NCBI GenBank assembly: GCA_002633005.1 | Contig: NMRA01000111.1 | Coordinates: 612,340-650,741 of the forward strand | Direction: 5' to 3' | Origin: Phoronis australis | Lineage: Eukaryota > Phoronida > Phoronidae | DNA length: 38,402 bases | The notes under the pieces: generated by a model | Database searches by the model: none | Told to the model about the DNA's origin: nothing | The model's input: the letters and a program-made list of their open reading frames with translations, nothing else | Position numbers and translations under genes: made by a program | Shown: positions 1 through 12,800 of the stretch, piece by piece | Layout: each line of letters opens with the position of its first letter | Numbering within the stretch: the stretch's first letter is position 1

Positions 1-1800
1 GGAGAATACAGTGGTGTGTTGGGCATGGAAAACAATAGTAGTCTACGCGAGAAAATAGGGACATGTGAATATTAATTAGCTTAGGAAACTGGGTGTAGAG
101 AACAAGGCATATAGGTACCTGGAAGTACCGCTATATCTTGAAAATATGATAATTTTTTTTTCTGAAAGCCGAAGTTAAAATGACTTTTTAGTATTTAATA
201 GACTATTTTTAGGTGGTTGCTGTAACAGCAAGTCTTAGAAAAAGTCAATATTGATGTTCAAAAAGGATTAAATCTACCTTTCAGATTCTCGAAAAGTTCC
301 TAAATGGAACATTCGTCAGTAACAAAAATGTAAAGAGTGTGGAATCATGATGAATTTAAGTGTGATTGATTATTAATGATGACTTTGAGGGAACTCATTT
401 TTATTAAAATTAATACAGAATTTAAAAAAAGATGTGATGTACATATCATCAGTGAATTTAGTAAGAATCATTTGATTTAGCAGCAGAATGTTTGACTTCG
501 AATTAAATTGTAAAAAATTAGCAGTAGCAGCAAGCTCCACTTAAGTTGAAATTTTCACCACTTCATTCCAATATTTCCCAGTACAAGTTTTATTTTGTCA
601 TCATTCAATATCATTAATATGTATAAGCTTGTGCACTTTCTCAGTTTCTGAGCTTGTGATTGGCTAAAGAGGCGACATACAGCACCATCTTTTGCTACAA
701 AATGTTATATTAGGAGGGCATATTATAAATCATTTTTTACAAAAAAATGTACAACTTAAAATGTGGGGATTTTTCGGATATCAAATTGCAGAAGATATAT
801 CTAGCCACGAAACATGAAGTGCCCCCCCTCCCAGATATGCGCACAGGTTGAAAGGACTGGAACTATGGTCTGCGGCCTAAACTGACTGATCACGATTTCT
901 TAGAAGCAAGTTAATGAAAGTTCAGGTCACGCTATAACTTGGAATTGTATTAGATTGGTCTGGAGAAATAATGACCTGTCAGTCCTCAATTTCAGAAATC
1001 CCTTCAGAACTAAGTAAGGAGCACGATAAGACCACATTGTAAGTGTTCTGATTCAAAACTTATTTTTTACAGAAAGCACAGGTTAAATGCCACTTTGAAA
1101 TTCAAGGGGACTTCAACAATTTGGGCCAATGAGATACTGTGCACTACGTAAATGGTGTGGCACATGTTTTTGTTTTTCTGGATGTACGTCTCAGAGCTTA
1201 GACATTAACTCGAAGTTTCGATACTCGAAATTGCTTTTGTTGGAGTCGAGTTGAACAATATGTTCAGTCAAGTTGCATGTTAGAGTTTTATATCGAGTAT
1301 GCTTGACTTCCTACTTGTGTTCAGTAATTGATGAGAGTGGAGTTTTTGTAGTCAGTACCAAAATTGAGCTGCTAGATGCTAGTCTTGGCCGAGCTGAATT
1401 TGAGTCTTACTTCAGGGACAGAATTTGAGCATTTGAAAATCACCTTTCAACTTCTTTGAAGAAGTGACACATCTTATAAATTTAATGGTAATGTCCATTA
1501 TTTCGCTTGATAAGAGTAAAAAAAAACGTGCCTCGAATTCGATATCACAACATTTACTCTGCAGTACCTGTCTCGATATTAACATGATTCAATTTTCATA
1601 GCAATAACATGAGTCGGAACAGGAGTTACAATAACACTGTGAATGGAACTGACAGGCACACAACTGCACGTTAGTATTCTTAATTGCAGGACCCATTTTT
1701 TAACGTTTTTCATTTGTTTTGAATTGTTTGTAATTGAAACTAGACAAGATTTTATGAAAGTGGTGTGAATGTTCTTGGCTGGAACCATTACATAGTATAA
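1..1800. other. AT-rich intronic sequence, nothing recognised
   Basis: No convincing exon, repeat or RNA gene. It lies upstream of the first visible DCTN4 exon and is presumably intronic. I searched for the missing upstream DCTN4 coding blocks and did not find them. Confidence 0.4.
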
Positions 1801-1811
1801 GAATTAAGTTT

Positions 1812-1990
1812 GTTACCGATCGGCAGCCTGGTTGTATTCGAAGACCTAGGGTTCGGGTCCATCCTGGGCCCTTTGTCTGGGTACGGGCAGGAATCTCCGT
1901 GTCACATGGTCACCCATGGGCAGTGCTTGACAGTTGTCAAACACCACCTAGTGGCTATCACTTGAGAGGAAATGTTGGTAAATGGCAGGT
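1812..1990 (+). repeat. SINE-like sequence with a Pol III B box
   Basis: GGTTCGGGTCC at 1850-1860 differs from the Pol III B box (GGTTCGANTCC) at one fixed position. The 35 bp upstream resemble a worn tRNA body. The tail to ~1990 is not tRNA-like and contains CCACCTAGTGG. Probably a tRNA-derived SINE; the family is not recognised. Confidence 0.35.
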
Positions 1991-2152
1991 AATTCGTAGC
2001 CACGGTCTGTGTTCAATTCTGACTTGTTACCCATTATTTCAACTGATTCTCGGATATTACAATATGTATTCTTTCTAGATAGTATTTTTACTATGAGTTT
2101 ACAAACCATGTATGAAGTATTCATATAGTGTTCTATGGCTGTAGGGTTGATA

Positions 2153-2296
2153 TTTTAAAATGTTCTTTTGGTCTGATTCCTAAATTTCTTGCAGTCTCCC
2201 CAGCATATTTCGCTGGACAATTTGGGACTCGATGGTGTATATCACCCCGCACTTCTTGTTGAAATTTAGGAACCAAATTAAAAGAACATTTTAAAA
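2153..2296 (-). pseudogene. GIY-YIG endonuclease remnant of a Penelope-like element, inverted duplication
   Basis: On the - strand a reading frame gives CPAKYAGETARNLGIRPKEH (about 2160-2217). This matches the YxGETxRxLxxRxKEH core of GIY-YIG endonucleases carried by Penelope-like retroelements; the first Tyr-Ile-Gly has decayed to Tyr-Ala-Gly. The right arm at 2261-2296 encodes NLGTKLKEHFKN on the + strand, so a second copy of the same motif faces the first. The two 36-nt arms (2153-2188 and 2261-2296) match at 32 positions as an inverted repeat. No reverse transcriptase domain is visible nearby, so this is a short dead fragment. Confidence 0.6.
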
Positions 2297-2339
2297 ACCT
2301 GAGTTGCCCCTGGTATTCTCTGTTGAACATATTTTGACT

Positions 2340-3880
2340 AAAAATTTTATTTTACCTCTGTGGTCTTGATCAACCACTTTTGGAGCAGTTTTAAAATGTA
2401 TTAGCATGCTCCTAACTATGCTAATGTAAAGTAGGAACAAAACAACAATGCTATTTGAACATCATCGCGGCGTTGACAACTTGTACCGTAAATGTGAAAA
2501 CAAAAAATTCTGAAAATACTTAATGTTTGCAATAATGACGTACCTTGGGGGCTCATGTAGTGTTATTCCCCAACACCCTGTCACGATACTTACTGGACAC
2601 GGTTGAGTGATTTACGGCAGATCATTTTCGACACTAAACTTGTTCTTAAAAACATTTGCCAATTTTCAACGTACTTCATATTCACATCATCGTTATAGCT
2701 TGTGTTTCTTAACAATTTGACCAAGCAGTCATAGAGATAACGAATTAGTGTGCACTTTAACATGTTTCGCATGGTTAAATCATGCTTAGGTTACCGTAAA
2801 ATATCGAATAGACTCGTCCATTTTGCCAATAACTTGAAAAATTTTGGAAGTGGCCAAAAAATTAATTTGACCCCTGGTGCCATCATAAATTTCCTTGCAA
2901 TTTCCTTCGTACAGATATAACAGTGCTCACTGAAAAAACTGAGGATGAAGGATAATTTCAGTGAGAAAAAATGTGCAGTTAGTGGCACAAAGCAGGAAAT
3001 TTGGTTTAATATTAATCATATGGGATCATGTGGCTTGAGCTAACACTACCTGTTCACCTTTGTCTGGGAAATTGGTGATGGATTGATTGGGAAATTTTCT
3101 CACCATGGGATATAAGTCAGCTGCTGGCATGATCTCTGTACATTAAGTACTTTAAACATTGAACTGTTGATAAGCGTCATTATTCAGCATTTAATTTTAT
3201 GTATGACACTTCATCAATCATTACAATCTCTTGCAATCAAGACATCTTGATAACTTTATCACCCAGTTTTATGGGTCGCTGGCTACTCTAAACGAGGTTT
3301 CCTGAATCCATTCAGGGAGAACACTTAAAAAGTGTAATAATAATGACTCCCCGACTGGTCGTTAAGCTGCCCATGCTGGCTCTAGGTGAAGCTCATATTT
3401 ACCAAAAAGACTGAGAAAGACCATGGTGTATTCTAAGCAAATTCTCATTTGGTTTTCCTATTACCTTTTCACCATTGTTTTCACCCGTCTGAATAATAAT
3501 TAGCCGTGTCTGTACGATCATTGTATCAGTCCAAAAGGCGTGATAATAAAGTTGATTGTTCCTTTGTCCATTCCAAGAATCTCCTGGAACTTTTTACATC
3601 CCTCTACAACATTTTTGGGTAAAAAAACTGGGAGCTGACTGAATGATTGATTAGCATACTATAAAAAGTTCAGACAAAACTAAACCTCCTTCCATGTATG
3701 AATTACTTATTAGATGTAATCAATAATAAAGCAATAATCATCATTGACGTTCACTGAGGTCAATTCATTGGTTTTCAAACCATGGTCACAAATGAATGTA
3801 TGCTTTCATATTATGTCAAAACTGGATCAATATGGGGCCATACCTTTGACATATTTTGTTGGTGTTTTATCATGAACAAT
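2340..3880. other. Intronic sequence, nothing recognised
   Basis: AT-rich, with only short unsupported open frames. A small palindrome CCTGAATCCATTCAGG occurs near 3300. No exon, element end or RNA gene is supported. Confidence 0.35.
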
Positions 3881-4562
3881 TTTGAACAATTTTTATGCGC
3901 TCACATAATTATTTATATATGGGTGCATAGTGCCATCATCTCTTTCCGCTGTGTCTCTAGTGGCAATTTTAGTTAATATATTTGCTTCTGTATCTTAGGA
4001 GTCCCTTGACGGATTTTCATGAAACTCGGCAATTATGTTTTAATATGAAGGTGATTATGTTGTTCCATTTTTGTACAGATTCAACAAATCTTACGCCACT
4101 TTTTGCGTCTATGGGCTGTATCTCCTTAAACCTACAAAGGATCTTTGCAAAATTTGGCAGATTGGCTTCTGTAGAAATGGCAACAGATGACATTGAATTT
4201 CAGACTAATCGTACTATAGGTGTGCCCCCTTGTGTCAATTGTTTTTGCATTTGCCTCTATATCTTAGGAGTTCTGTGGCTTATTTTCATGAAATTTGGCA
4301 AATCGATGTGTTTTACAGAGATGACACCACCTTCCCAGTTTGGTTGGGTTTGACATATTCTGCAATACCTAATAGTCATCTTTATGCGCACACATATTTA
4401 AATGTGGACGTATTGTGCTGTCATCTCCGTCTGTCCTGCATTCGTCCGGTGTCCGCTGCTCTATCTCCAAAACGCCTTGATTTATGTTCATGAAATTTTG
4501 CATGTGTTCCTTCTGTGGATGGGATGGCATGAGCGAACTTTCGGATGAATACGACTACTTTT

Positions 4563-4576
4563 GTGCCCCCTAGTGG
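4563..4576 (-). promoter_or_regulatory. CTCF-like core motif
   Basis: GTGCCCCCTAGTGG on the + strand; read on the - strand it fits the commonly cited CTCF core CCASYAGRKGGCRS at every position. Binding is not shown. Confidence 0.35.
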
Positions 4577-5927
4577 CAATTTTAGTTTTTTACGTTTACC
4601 TTTGTATCTTCAAAAGTCCTGAATGGATTTTTATAAAATTCGGTGTATAGGCATCTATTAGCGAGATGACGCTACCCTCCTGTTTTCGGATGGATTCGAT
4701 GTAGTTTGCGCCACCTCATGGCCATTTTTACTGGTCATCCACCCCTCTATCAACCAAACCACTCAAAGGATGATTATGAAAATTGGCATGTATGTTCTTA
4801 CTATGTAGTGGACAGCTGACGATGATTTTCCGACGACTTCGACTACTGTGGCGCCTCCTAGTGACAGGTTTTTTTGCGACTATGGCTGTATCTCCTAAAC
4901 CATTCGGAGGAACTTTACTAAATTAAGTAAATGTATTAATATGATGTCAACAACGAAGGTCGACGACTTTCGGACGGATCTGACTACTGGTGTGCCACCT
5001 AGTGACAGTTTTATTTTTTACGTTTACCCCTGTATGTTCAAAGGTCCTCAACGTATTTCCATAAAATTTGGTGTTCAGGCATCTGTTGATGAGGTGACGC
5101 TATCTCTCCGTTTTCATATGGATTCGACATAGTTTGCACCACCTAGTGGCCATTTTTACTGTTTTCGAGTCTGTTTTTTGGCATCCACTCGTCTATCAAC
5201 CAAACCGCTTTCAGGATAATTGTGAAAATTGGCATGTATGTTTTTACTATGAAGTGAAGTGCTGACAATGATTTTCCGACGAGTTCGACTATTGTGGCAC
5301 CTCCTAGTGGCAGTTGTTTTGCGCTCATGGCTCTGTCTCCTAAACCGTTTGTAGAATCTTTACTTAATTTAGCAAGTGGTATGCCCCCTAGTGGCAATTT
5401 TAGTTTTTTACGTTTATTAGTCTGTATCTTCAAATGTTCTTAACAGATTTTCATAGAATTTTGAATATAGGCATCTATTGGTGAGATGACACTATCATCC
5501 TGTTTTTGGATGGAATCGAGGTATTTTGCACCACCAAGTGGCCATTTCTGGTGTTTTCAAATCTTGTTTTTGGCGTCCACCCCTTTATCGACCAAATCAT
5601 TCTGGGGATGGTTTTGAACATTGGCGTATATGTTTTCAGTGTGAAGAAGATGTTTGATGATGGTGACTGACTACTGTGGCGCCTCCTAGTGGTAGTTTTG
5701 TTCTGTTTTGCGCCCATAGCTGTGTCTCCAAAACCCACTGCAAGATCTTTAATTTAGTTAGTGGATTTACTTGATGATAACAGACAACTTTCAGGCCAAT
5801 CAAACGGTCGCTGTTCCCACAAGTGGCAATTTCGTCTTTTTCTGTTTTCCTTTGCTTCTCTGAAGTTCCTTGACAGATTTTTATTAAATATGGCATGTGC
5901 CCGTTTTTGGATGGTTTGTACGTTTTT

Positions 5928-5941
5928 GCGCCATCTAGTGG
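5928..5941 (-). promoter_or_regulatory. CTCF-like core motif
   Basis: GCGCCATCTAGTGG on the + strand fits the CTCF core consensus at every position on the - strand; it is the last site of repeat copy 1. Confidence 0.35.
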
Positions 5942-6040
5942 CCATTTTATGATACAAATAATTAACCCTAAAAGCACACCATTTGTGACGCATTTGTGGG
6001 CGCATTTTAACACTCCGCGTTGCTCTTGTTATGATACTGG

Positions 6041-6112
6041 GTGGTGTGTGTGTGTGTGTGTGCGTGCGTGCATACGTGCGTGCGTGCGTGCGCGCGCGCG
6101 TGCGTGTGTGTC
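6041..6112. repeat. GT/GCGT microsatellite
   Basis: About 70 bp of alternating purine-pyrimidine (GT, GCGT and GC units) directly after repeat copy 1. It could adopt Z-DNA. Confidence 0.9.
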
Positions 6113-6119
6113 ACTGGCT

Positions 6120-6704
6120 CTTTCCACCCTGCACATCTCCCAGTTCCTGGCGTTTCTGAAGTGCCCATGTCTGATTAATCGCCTACCCCCTGAATTTGCA
6201 GGCCAGCCAAATTAAGTACCCATTCACCCAAATGTTTATGATGCAAAATATCATAATGATTTAAGGAGAGCGGTCAAAGCTTTTTACTGCTGTTTACCTT
6301 TGACACCAGGGCTAGTTTGGACTTGTTCATTGCTTCTTTATGGAATTGATAATGTGAAAAATCAGTTATGAATACTGCTGTGATTTTACATTGGATATGG
6401 TACATCTACGCACTGTTTTGTAATGGTTGACGTAGCAGCTGATATTGACTGACTAGCAGCTTTCCGCTCAGTTGCATTATTTTCGCCTGGAAAAAGGTTA
6501 TTGTATTCCTTCAGGAGGAGGGAGCTGTTTTGTACACTTGTGAAATTCGCTTTGACTATCAATGGTTCTTTTATGTATTGAACACACATCATGCTAATCT
6601 TACTAGTATGCCATCTTATAAAGTTCATAAATCATGTTGTGGTTCCTGATATCTTCATGATTTCATTGACGCAGTGTTGAACTAAGTTTTGACTGCATTT
6701 TCAG
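6120..6704. other. Intronic, nothing recognised
   Basis: Remaining intron before DCTN4 exon a. An open frame on the - strand (6386-6628) has no recognisable motif and is not called as a gene. Confidence 0.35.
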
Positions 6705-6814
6705 TGACCACTATCCAGCAGCGACTGTCTGTGCCAGAGTTTCAGCCAAAGACCACGGACTCCTTGTATCCAATCCACAAACATCTACTGATCAAGAGAT
6801 CTCAGAGATGCCGG
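6705..6814 (+). CDS. DCTN4: DCTN4 exon a (VTTIQQRL to RSQRCR)
   Basis: 110-bp exon behind the acceptor tttcag and ending at CGG|gtaggt. The first codon is completed by one base from an upstream exon; the exon ends in phase 0. It carries the DCTN4 landmark [13 protein letters not shown], whose last cysteine continues into the next exon as CRDCEH, a Cys-rich motif of p62. Confidence 0.93.
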
Positions 6815-9800
6815 GTAGGTTATATGGCATACGTCTGTTTAGTTTTGCTGCTGAATTTAGACAATGTTGGTGGCCTGTTTTTGTCTCTTAATGGCAATCC
6901 CTCAGTGGACAAAACAGGAAGATTAAAATTATCGAGTTCGAGACTCACAAAAGGGTGGACTCATTTGGAGATGTGTACATGTTCGCTCAGTAATAGTGAC
7001 AAAGATGGATATGGTTTAACACAGTTGTATTGCGTAGTTTAATGACATTGCTAAAGTCAGATGTACCAGAGATAATGGCACAGTTTGGCATTCATGCATT
7101 ACGTTAGATGCAATGTAACAAACACATTTTACTGAAACATTTCCATGTTATGTTAAAAAATGCATGTGCGCATGTATCAAATCACAAAGACGGGAAATTC
7201 GAAAAGGTGCTATCAGGAATAAGTCAAGCTGAGCATTTTTGCTACATGGCTGTACGCATGTTGTTGTATTGTTAACTTGCCAATTTTGTTGACTTGAAAA
7301 ATAAACGTATCATTAATGTGTTCACAAACACTTGCTTTTTATATGCGTCATTGATTGCATAATTATTAATTTAATTTTATTTTCAGGATTGTGAACATAA
7401 TCTGACGAAGCCGGACTTTAATCCTTCATCTATAAAATTCAAGATTCAGCTTGTTGCAATGTAAGAGAAGAAGGTCAACCATCTTCACTTGTTCAGAGCA
7501 CTTTCAATAGGATTATCTGAAAATTCCTAAAACCACCCGCCAAACCTGACACACGCCCTCAAGATAAGTTCTTCAGACTAGAAAATACCTCATGTTCAGT
7601 GCTACCTACAGTCTTCAGGGACACTAATTTATCTTTTCTAGAATTTATTGGACAATTTACAACAGCCTTACATTACCTTGAAGTTTTATTCAGTCATTTT
7701 TATGCTTTTGTCAGCATTATTAGAAGAACAAGAACTGCTATGTGGTACACTTACGTTGGTCAATGATGAGCAATTTTGTCCAGGATCTTTGTGAATAAAT
7801 GTTTCCTTGCGCTAGGTGGGAGTTGAGCTGCTAACGTCTTAAATTACATAGTCGTGTTCAAATCCCACCTCGCCCCAGGGTAAATGAATAAAAATTGCCT
7901 GTGAGAAGTTCTCATCGTTGATGCTGTGAGTGTACTACTACCTCACATAGCAGTGCTCGTTTTCCTAAAACGCTCTAAAATTAATATAAGTCCTGAGAGT
8001 TGGCAAAATTACCAAATGAAATGTCGTGCCAATGTAAATAGTCTTGAGGTTGGGGTAAATAGACCAAGAGATTTTAGAAATGATGTTACTATATCACCAC
8101 CTGTATGTGATTTTAAGATGTCTTTTCTGACTAGTACTTGCCAGTCTTTGATTTTTTTGTTGAAATTGAAATTAGAAAATCCTGATCTTGAATTCAATAA
8201 TCAATATGTAACAAAATAGCAGGGAATACTTCGACTTGATGCAGATGACATTTAAATGTTTAATTCGCTGCGCCACCTAGGATTATGAGGTTCCAAATGA
8301 ATATAAGCACTAGGATTCTGAATTAGTCCATGAAAATTGTGATTGTATCTCATAGTGTTCTTCTACTTTCAATACATGGTATGTATTTCCTGTATACATT
8401 TTAATATATGAGTTATCACCTGAGAAAAAGTGCTCATCAGTGGAAATAAACATTCAGTTATAACTTCCATTCAGCTCTATGTAGCTTGTTTATTATATTT
8501 CATCACACATTCCATAGCGGGCAATTAGCTTATTTAATTTGTGATTTTAAAATACAGTTATAGTTTACTATAATATGGCAGTATCGACCTTAATTGCATT
8601 ATCGGGAACGATAACACATGCAGTGAAATTCATGTTCTCGTACACAAAGTTATCTGCTGAGTAAGGCTATGCTGTGTTGTTCTTGAAGGCTGTAGTTGTA
8701 GCAGGTTTGCCACACACACAACTATGAGGGGAAATTCACATCAGAAAACCCTGTCTGACAAATAGAAAATTGAACATTTATCACTGACTGTACACTACGC
8801 CATTGTATAATAATTGCTTCTTTACCTCAGAATGAGACGTAAGATCAGCGTTTATGTCTGACAATTGAATTGATTGTTAACGTTATTGTTTGTGGGTACT
8901 GAGTAAAATGAAATGAAATTACATTTGTCTGGAAAAAAAAAACTGTCAAATATGACTTCTTGCTTGTTTGCTCTATCCATTTTTGTTACGATTTTCACTG
9001 GCATAGTAAAATTTGAAAATAATTATTTCAGTATCTATTGCTTGATTTTATGATTCTTCCAGATTTCATGTACCGGAGATCAGAATTAGAAAGAATCAGA
9101 AGTTAGTCTACAACCAGGTAAGGCAGCCTACTCGATTTCTGTAAAATAACTTCAGTATTCTGTTTTTGTTCAGCATAAATGTTCATATCTCACTATAGCC
9201 TATTTCCAGCAGTGCGGTTAACCTTTGAAATAAGCTTGTGCTAATATAGTGATAAAGGTTTTGAGTGTTGGGAGTTAATCTTAAGCACTCTCAGCTAAGA
9301 AACGTGATATGTGATACGACGAGGGATTGAAAGCAGTGCAGTGTTTGATCGTTCATTTCTTTGTCGTCGAATTGCCAGGGTTGTAGGTTGATATCACACA
9401 AAAGAAATGATGCCAAATTTTTGGGAATGAAAGTGATTATTTTTTATCTTTCTGAAATTAAATTTAAGATTGGATCATTAGTGGATATTACATTTAATAA
9501 TTTTGTGATTTTTGCTGTTCTGTTTGCATGTTGGTTGTTTGCCATTAGATCAGGATGACAATGCCAGCTGCAACCTCTGGGGCTGATGTTTACTGATGTT
9601 TCACCTTGGAATTATTTTTTTAAGTGACCTCATAAATCTAAAAACAACCTTTGTCATCTAAAAAGAACATATTGGGAAAGAAGAGAAGACCAGGATTATG
9701 AAAATATTTTTACATCTATGTGCCATTATTATTAATACATTTACATCTTTTTAAAGTCAAAATTTTCTTTTAAGAAAGGTACATTCATAGAAAAATAACC

Positions 9801-12800
9801 CCGCGGCCAATTTAAACCTTTTTTAAATGAAAACTTCACCAATTACCTCAAACACACTGTTAGGAATTTTCAATTAGTCTCTTAGTTTGGTTTGTATGAC
9901 AAATCAACTCTCAAAAATAGCAGTCATATTTGTCTTTGTTACACTACGCAAAACTAGACCTTAATATCGAAAATGCTAATATTGTCATTGAGATTGATGA
10001 ACAAATATCAAGTTTGGAAAGTTTAAATGAAATCCACCAAGCCGTTTTTGAGAACTCATGTTCCAAAGTTCAACTTATTGATTTGCTGAAGTGGAGAAAA
10101 AGCCGGCTGAGTTGTGAGAGTTGAAATTGTCCAGGTCTTCACTTAATTATTTAGTAGAAACTTGTTTTCAGTCAATATAACATATACATGCCTTAACCAT
10201 GTTTATTTTTTCAGCATTTACTCCCAATGTCAACTGAATTTGCTGTGCATAATTAACTTAATTATCACTAAAACCCTTTAATTTTGTGACTGTCTCTTGT
10301 CTGAAAGCGGAATCAACTGTTGACCTACTTAAAAGTAGGTCAACAGTTCATTGTTATACACACCACGGGCCAGGAGACTGATTGGAAACCAAGTACATAA
10401 GAGACAACAGAAATCGAGTTGGTGGTTAAAGCGCATTGTGAGCATGAGATCGAAGCATTGAAATGTCAGATTAGGTGTCAAATTAATGAATTTGGGAGAC
10501 AATTTATCTCAATTCACAACTTATTTGTTAACACAAAGTCACAGAGTCATGCGATGGTTGTTTGCATGCAGATATACAAACTACATTTTGTCTCATTTTC
10601 CCCAGCATCTTTTTATCACATGTGCACCTTGTTGACTCAATATCATGGCAACTCAGTAAATGAATGTACTGAACATACATACGGAGCTGCTCTATGACGG
10701 GAGGGAGGTTCGATTTGTGTAACAGCCCTGTAACCTTTGGCCTCAGATAAGTAGTAAACAAATTTCACATGGTTGTGCAGTTCTAAGATGGCTCTGCTAA
10801 ATCTTTTTTCCCCCACTACTTCGCTTTTTGAAGTTCCCCGAGAATTAAGATAAGGTTTTTTGCCAGACGTGTAATGTAAAAATGGACAATTTTAAATTTG
10901 TGAATAAGGTTTGAAATATCCTTAAGTTTCAGGATATAATTTCGTTTTAAATAAAAAATTTTTACACGAAAATGATTTCAATCTTCACTTGGATGTTCTA
11001 ATAGTTTGTGTTCAGTGTCGACTAGCTGTAAATCTGTGTGTCAACTGCTCAAGTTTGGACATGCTAGGCCATTTTGCGATACTGGTATCCGTTCTGCTCT
11101 GTTTTGGAAATTTGTGCTAAAAAGACTATTCCTACTTCCTCTGACTGTAGAGAATGGGTCAACCTGGGGTTTGCTAATAAAAAAACATTATTGGTTGTCA
11201 TCTTTTAATTACACTGCACACTCTGGTGATGCCTTGTTTACACCTGGGTTACACAACAGTTACTGTACTGCAGAATTTACTTTGTGAAAGGATATTCTTT
11301 GTTATAGTGTTCTTCATGCTTTGCAGGAGAATGAAATTGAGCTGACCCTGGTGAACCCAGCGCAGAATGTAACTAATGTCACGCTGCTTCCTGTTGACCC
11401 AGATTTGGATGACTTCTCCACCGCTAAGGTAGGTCACAGCAATGGCTCGTTTTGATCATTGTATGTCAAATGCAGGGCATAAGAGTATCAAGTCATCTAG
11501 TGGCTTGGCATACACATTGCTGTCAATTTCTGGAAGTGTTACTGAAATAAACTAAAAAGTCAATGGTATGTGATAGCACCATCCCAAACTGTACAGTGCC
11601 ACTTAAATTGTGCAGTATTTCCAAACGGTGCTTACCGTTCATCACACACTTTCCCAGTGTCATTTTTATGCGCCCACATATTTATTTGTGGGCGCATTAT
11701 GCCGTCATCCCTGTGCGTCCGTCTGGCGTCCACTGCTCTATCTCCAAAACCCTATTCAATGAACATCTGACTCAGCTTCTCCAGCCATTTTCCTGGGCAT
11801 TACCATGAACTTAAAACGTGAACATAAAATTCTGTATTGGATGTTTTGCGCAAAAATGTATCAGGTCAAGGTCAGACACATTTTGATTAAATGCATTGTC
11901 GAGAGATTGTCTTTTAATTTGGGAAAAGTCACATTGAGATTGATTTGAAAACACTCAGGAGGTCTAATTCTAATTTGGGCTTTTGGCAGTAGTTGGGCAA
12001 GAAATGCTGCTTTTGATATTTGGTGAAATGCATAATGTGGTGTCTGAGGCAGCTCACTGAACCAGTCCTAAAACGTCAATCATAATGTCAATCATAATGT
12101 CAATCATAATGTCAATCATAATGTCAATCATAATGTCAATTGTGCACGGTTTTATGTTTTGTTGCCCTGCGTTCATGAAATTCTTTGACCACTTTGATTT
12201 CTTTCAAATGCTGAAAGTGCAATTTAAAGCATACCTAACTGGCATTTTACGTAGTCTGTGTTCGACTGTATTGATTCATTTCAGAAACAAAACGTACAGT
12301 TTGTTCAATCTCTACTGTTGTCTGCTTCAGGTAGAGCTCCCTGCTACAGAACTAGTACTGGCACCACGAGATGATGCCGCAGAGTTTGATGATGTACCAG
12401 CTGATCAGAGTGACTACAACGATGACAAAAGGTTGGTGTTTCACTCCATTCGTAAATTTCCTGTGGTGCGCCCTAGTGGCATATTTTTCCTTCCATGGCT
12501 GTATCTCCTTAACCCCTTGCACAATCTTTTTTAACTTTGGTGTGTTCCAACAAATTTGACAACACATGGCCAGATCAGATCATTACAGCTACTATGCCTC
12601 CAATTCGATTTTTTTCATACATTTTACCTCTGTTTCTTAGGACTTCCTCATCAGATTTTCATGAAATATGACGAATAGTTTTCTATTACTGAGAAGATAT
12701 ATTCTGTGCCATTTAGTGGCGATTTATGTGATACTAATAAACACCCCAGGAAGCAGTTGTGGGCACATTTTAATGCTAGGTGTTGCTCTTGTTAAGGGTT

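Larger units (their letters stand above)
3890..6031 (+). repeat. ~145-bp-monomer repeat with CTCF-like sites, copy 1
   Basis: A truncated unit starts near 3890 and a second, apparently full unit starts with a palindrome at 4384-4413 (ATGCGCACACATATTTAAAT and on). The end is gggcgcattttaacactccg... at about 5998-6031. Inside, diverged monomers repeat the order CTCF-like site, a stretch like ctgtatctcctaaacc, TTCATGAAATTTGG, then ttttcggatggattcgac. The 14-bp sites start at 4563, 4708, 4851, 4992, 5136, 5297, 5381, 5528, 5679, ~5813 and 5928; most are 141-151 bp apart. No coding capacity is seen. It sits in a DCTN4 intron. Confidence 0.8.

Noticed and set aside
3890-6031. Protein-coding gene in the tandem-repeat block
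   Set aside because: The open frames are short, follow the monomer repeats and do not agree between copies.
1-6704. Further upstream DCTN4 exons
   Set aside because: I looked for splice sites joined to known DCTN4 blocks (for example the segment before VTT..QQRL) and found none with a matching peptide.
7926-8219. 97-codon open frame
   Set aside because: It lies within a DCTN4 intron, has no recognised domain and AT-rich composition like its surroundings.
12085-12534. 149-codon + strand open frame
   Set aside because: It starts in the 12-bp minisatellite and runs through intron into DCTN4 exon e in a way that ignores its splice acceptor.
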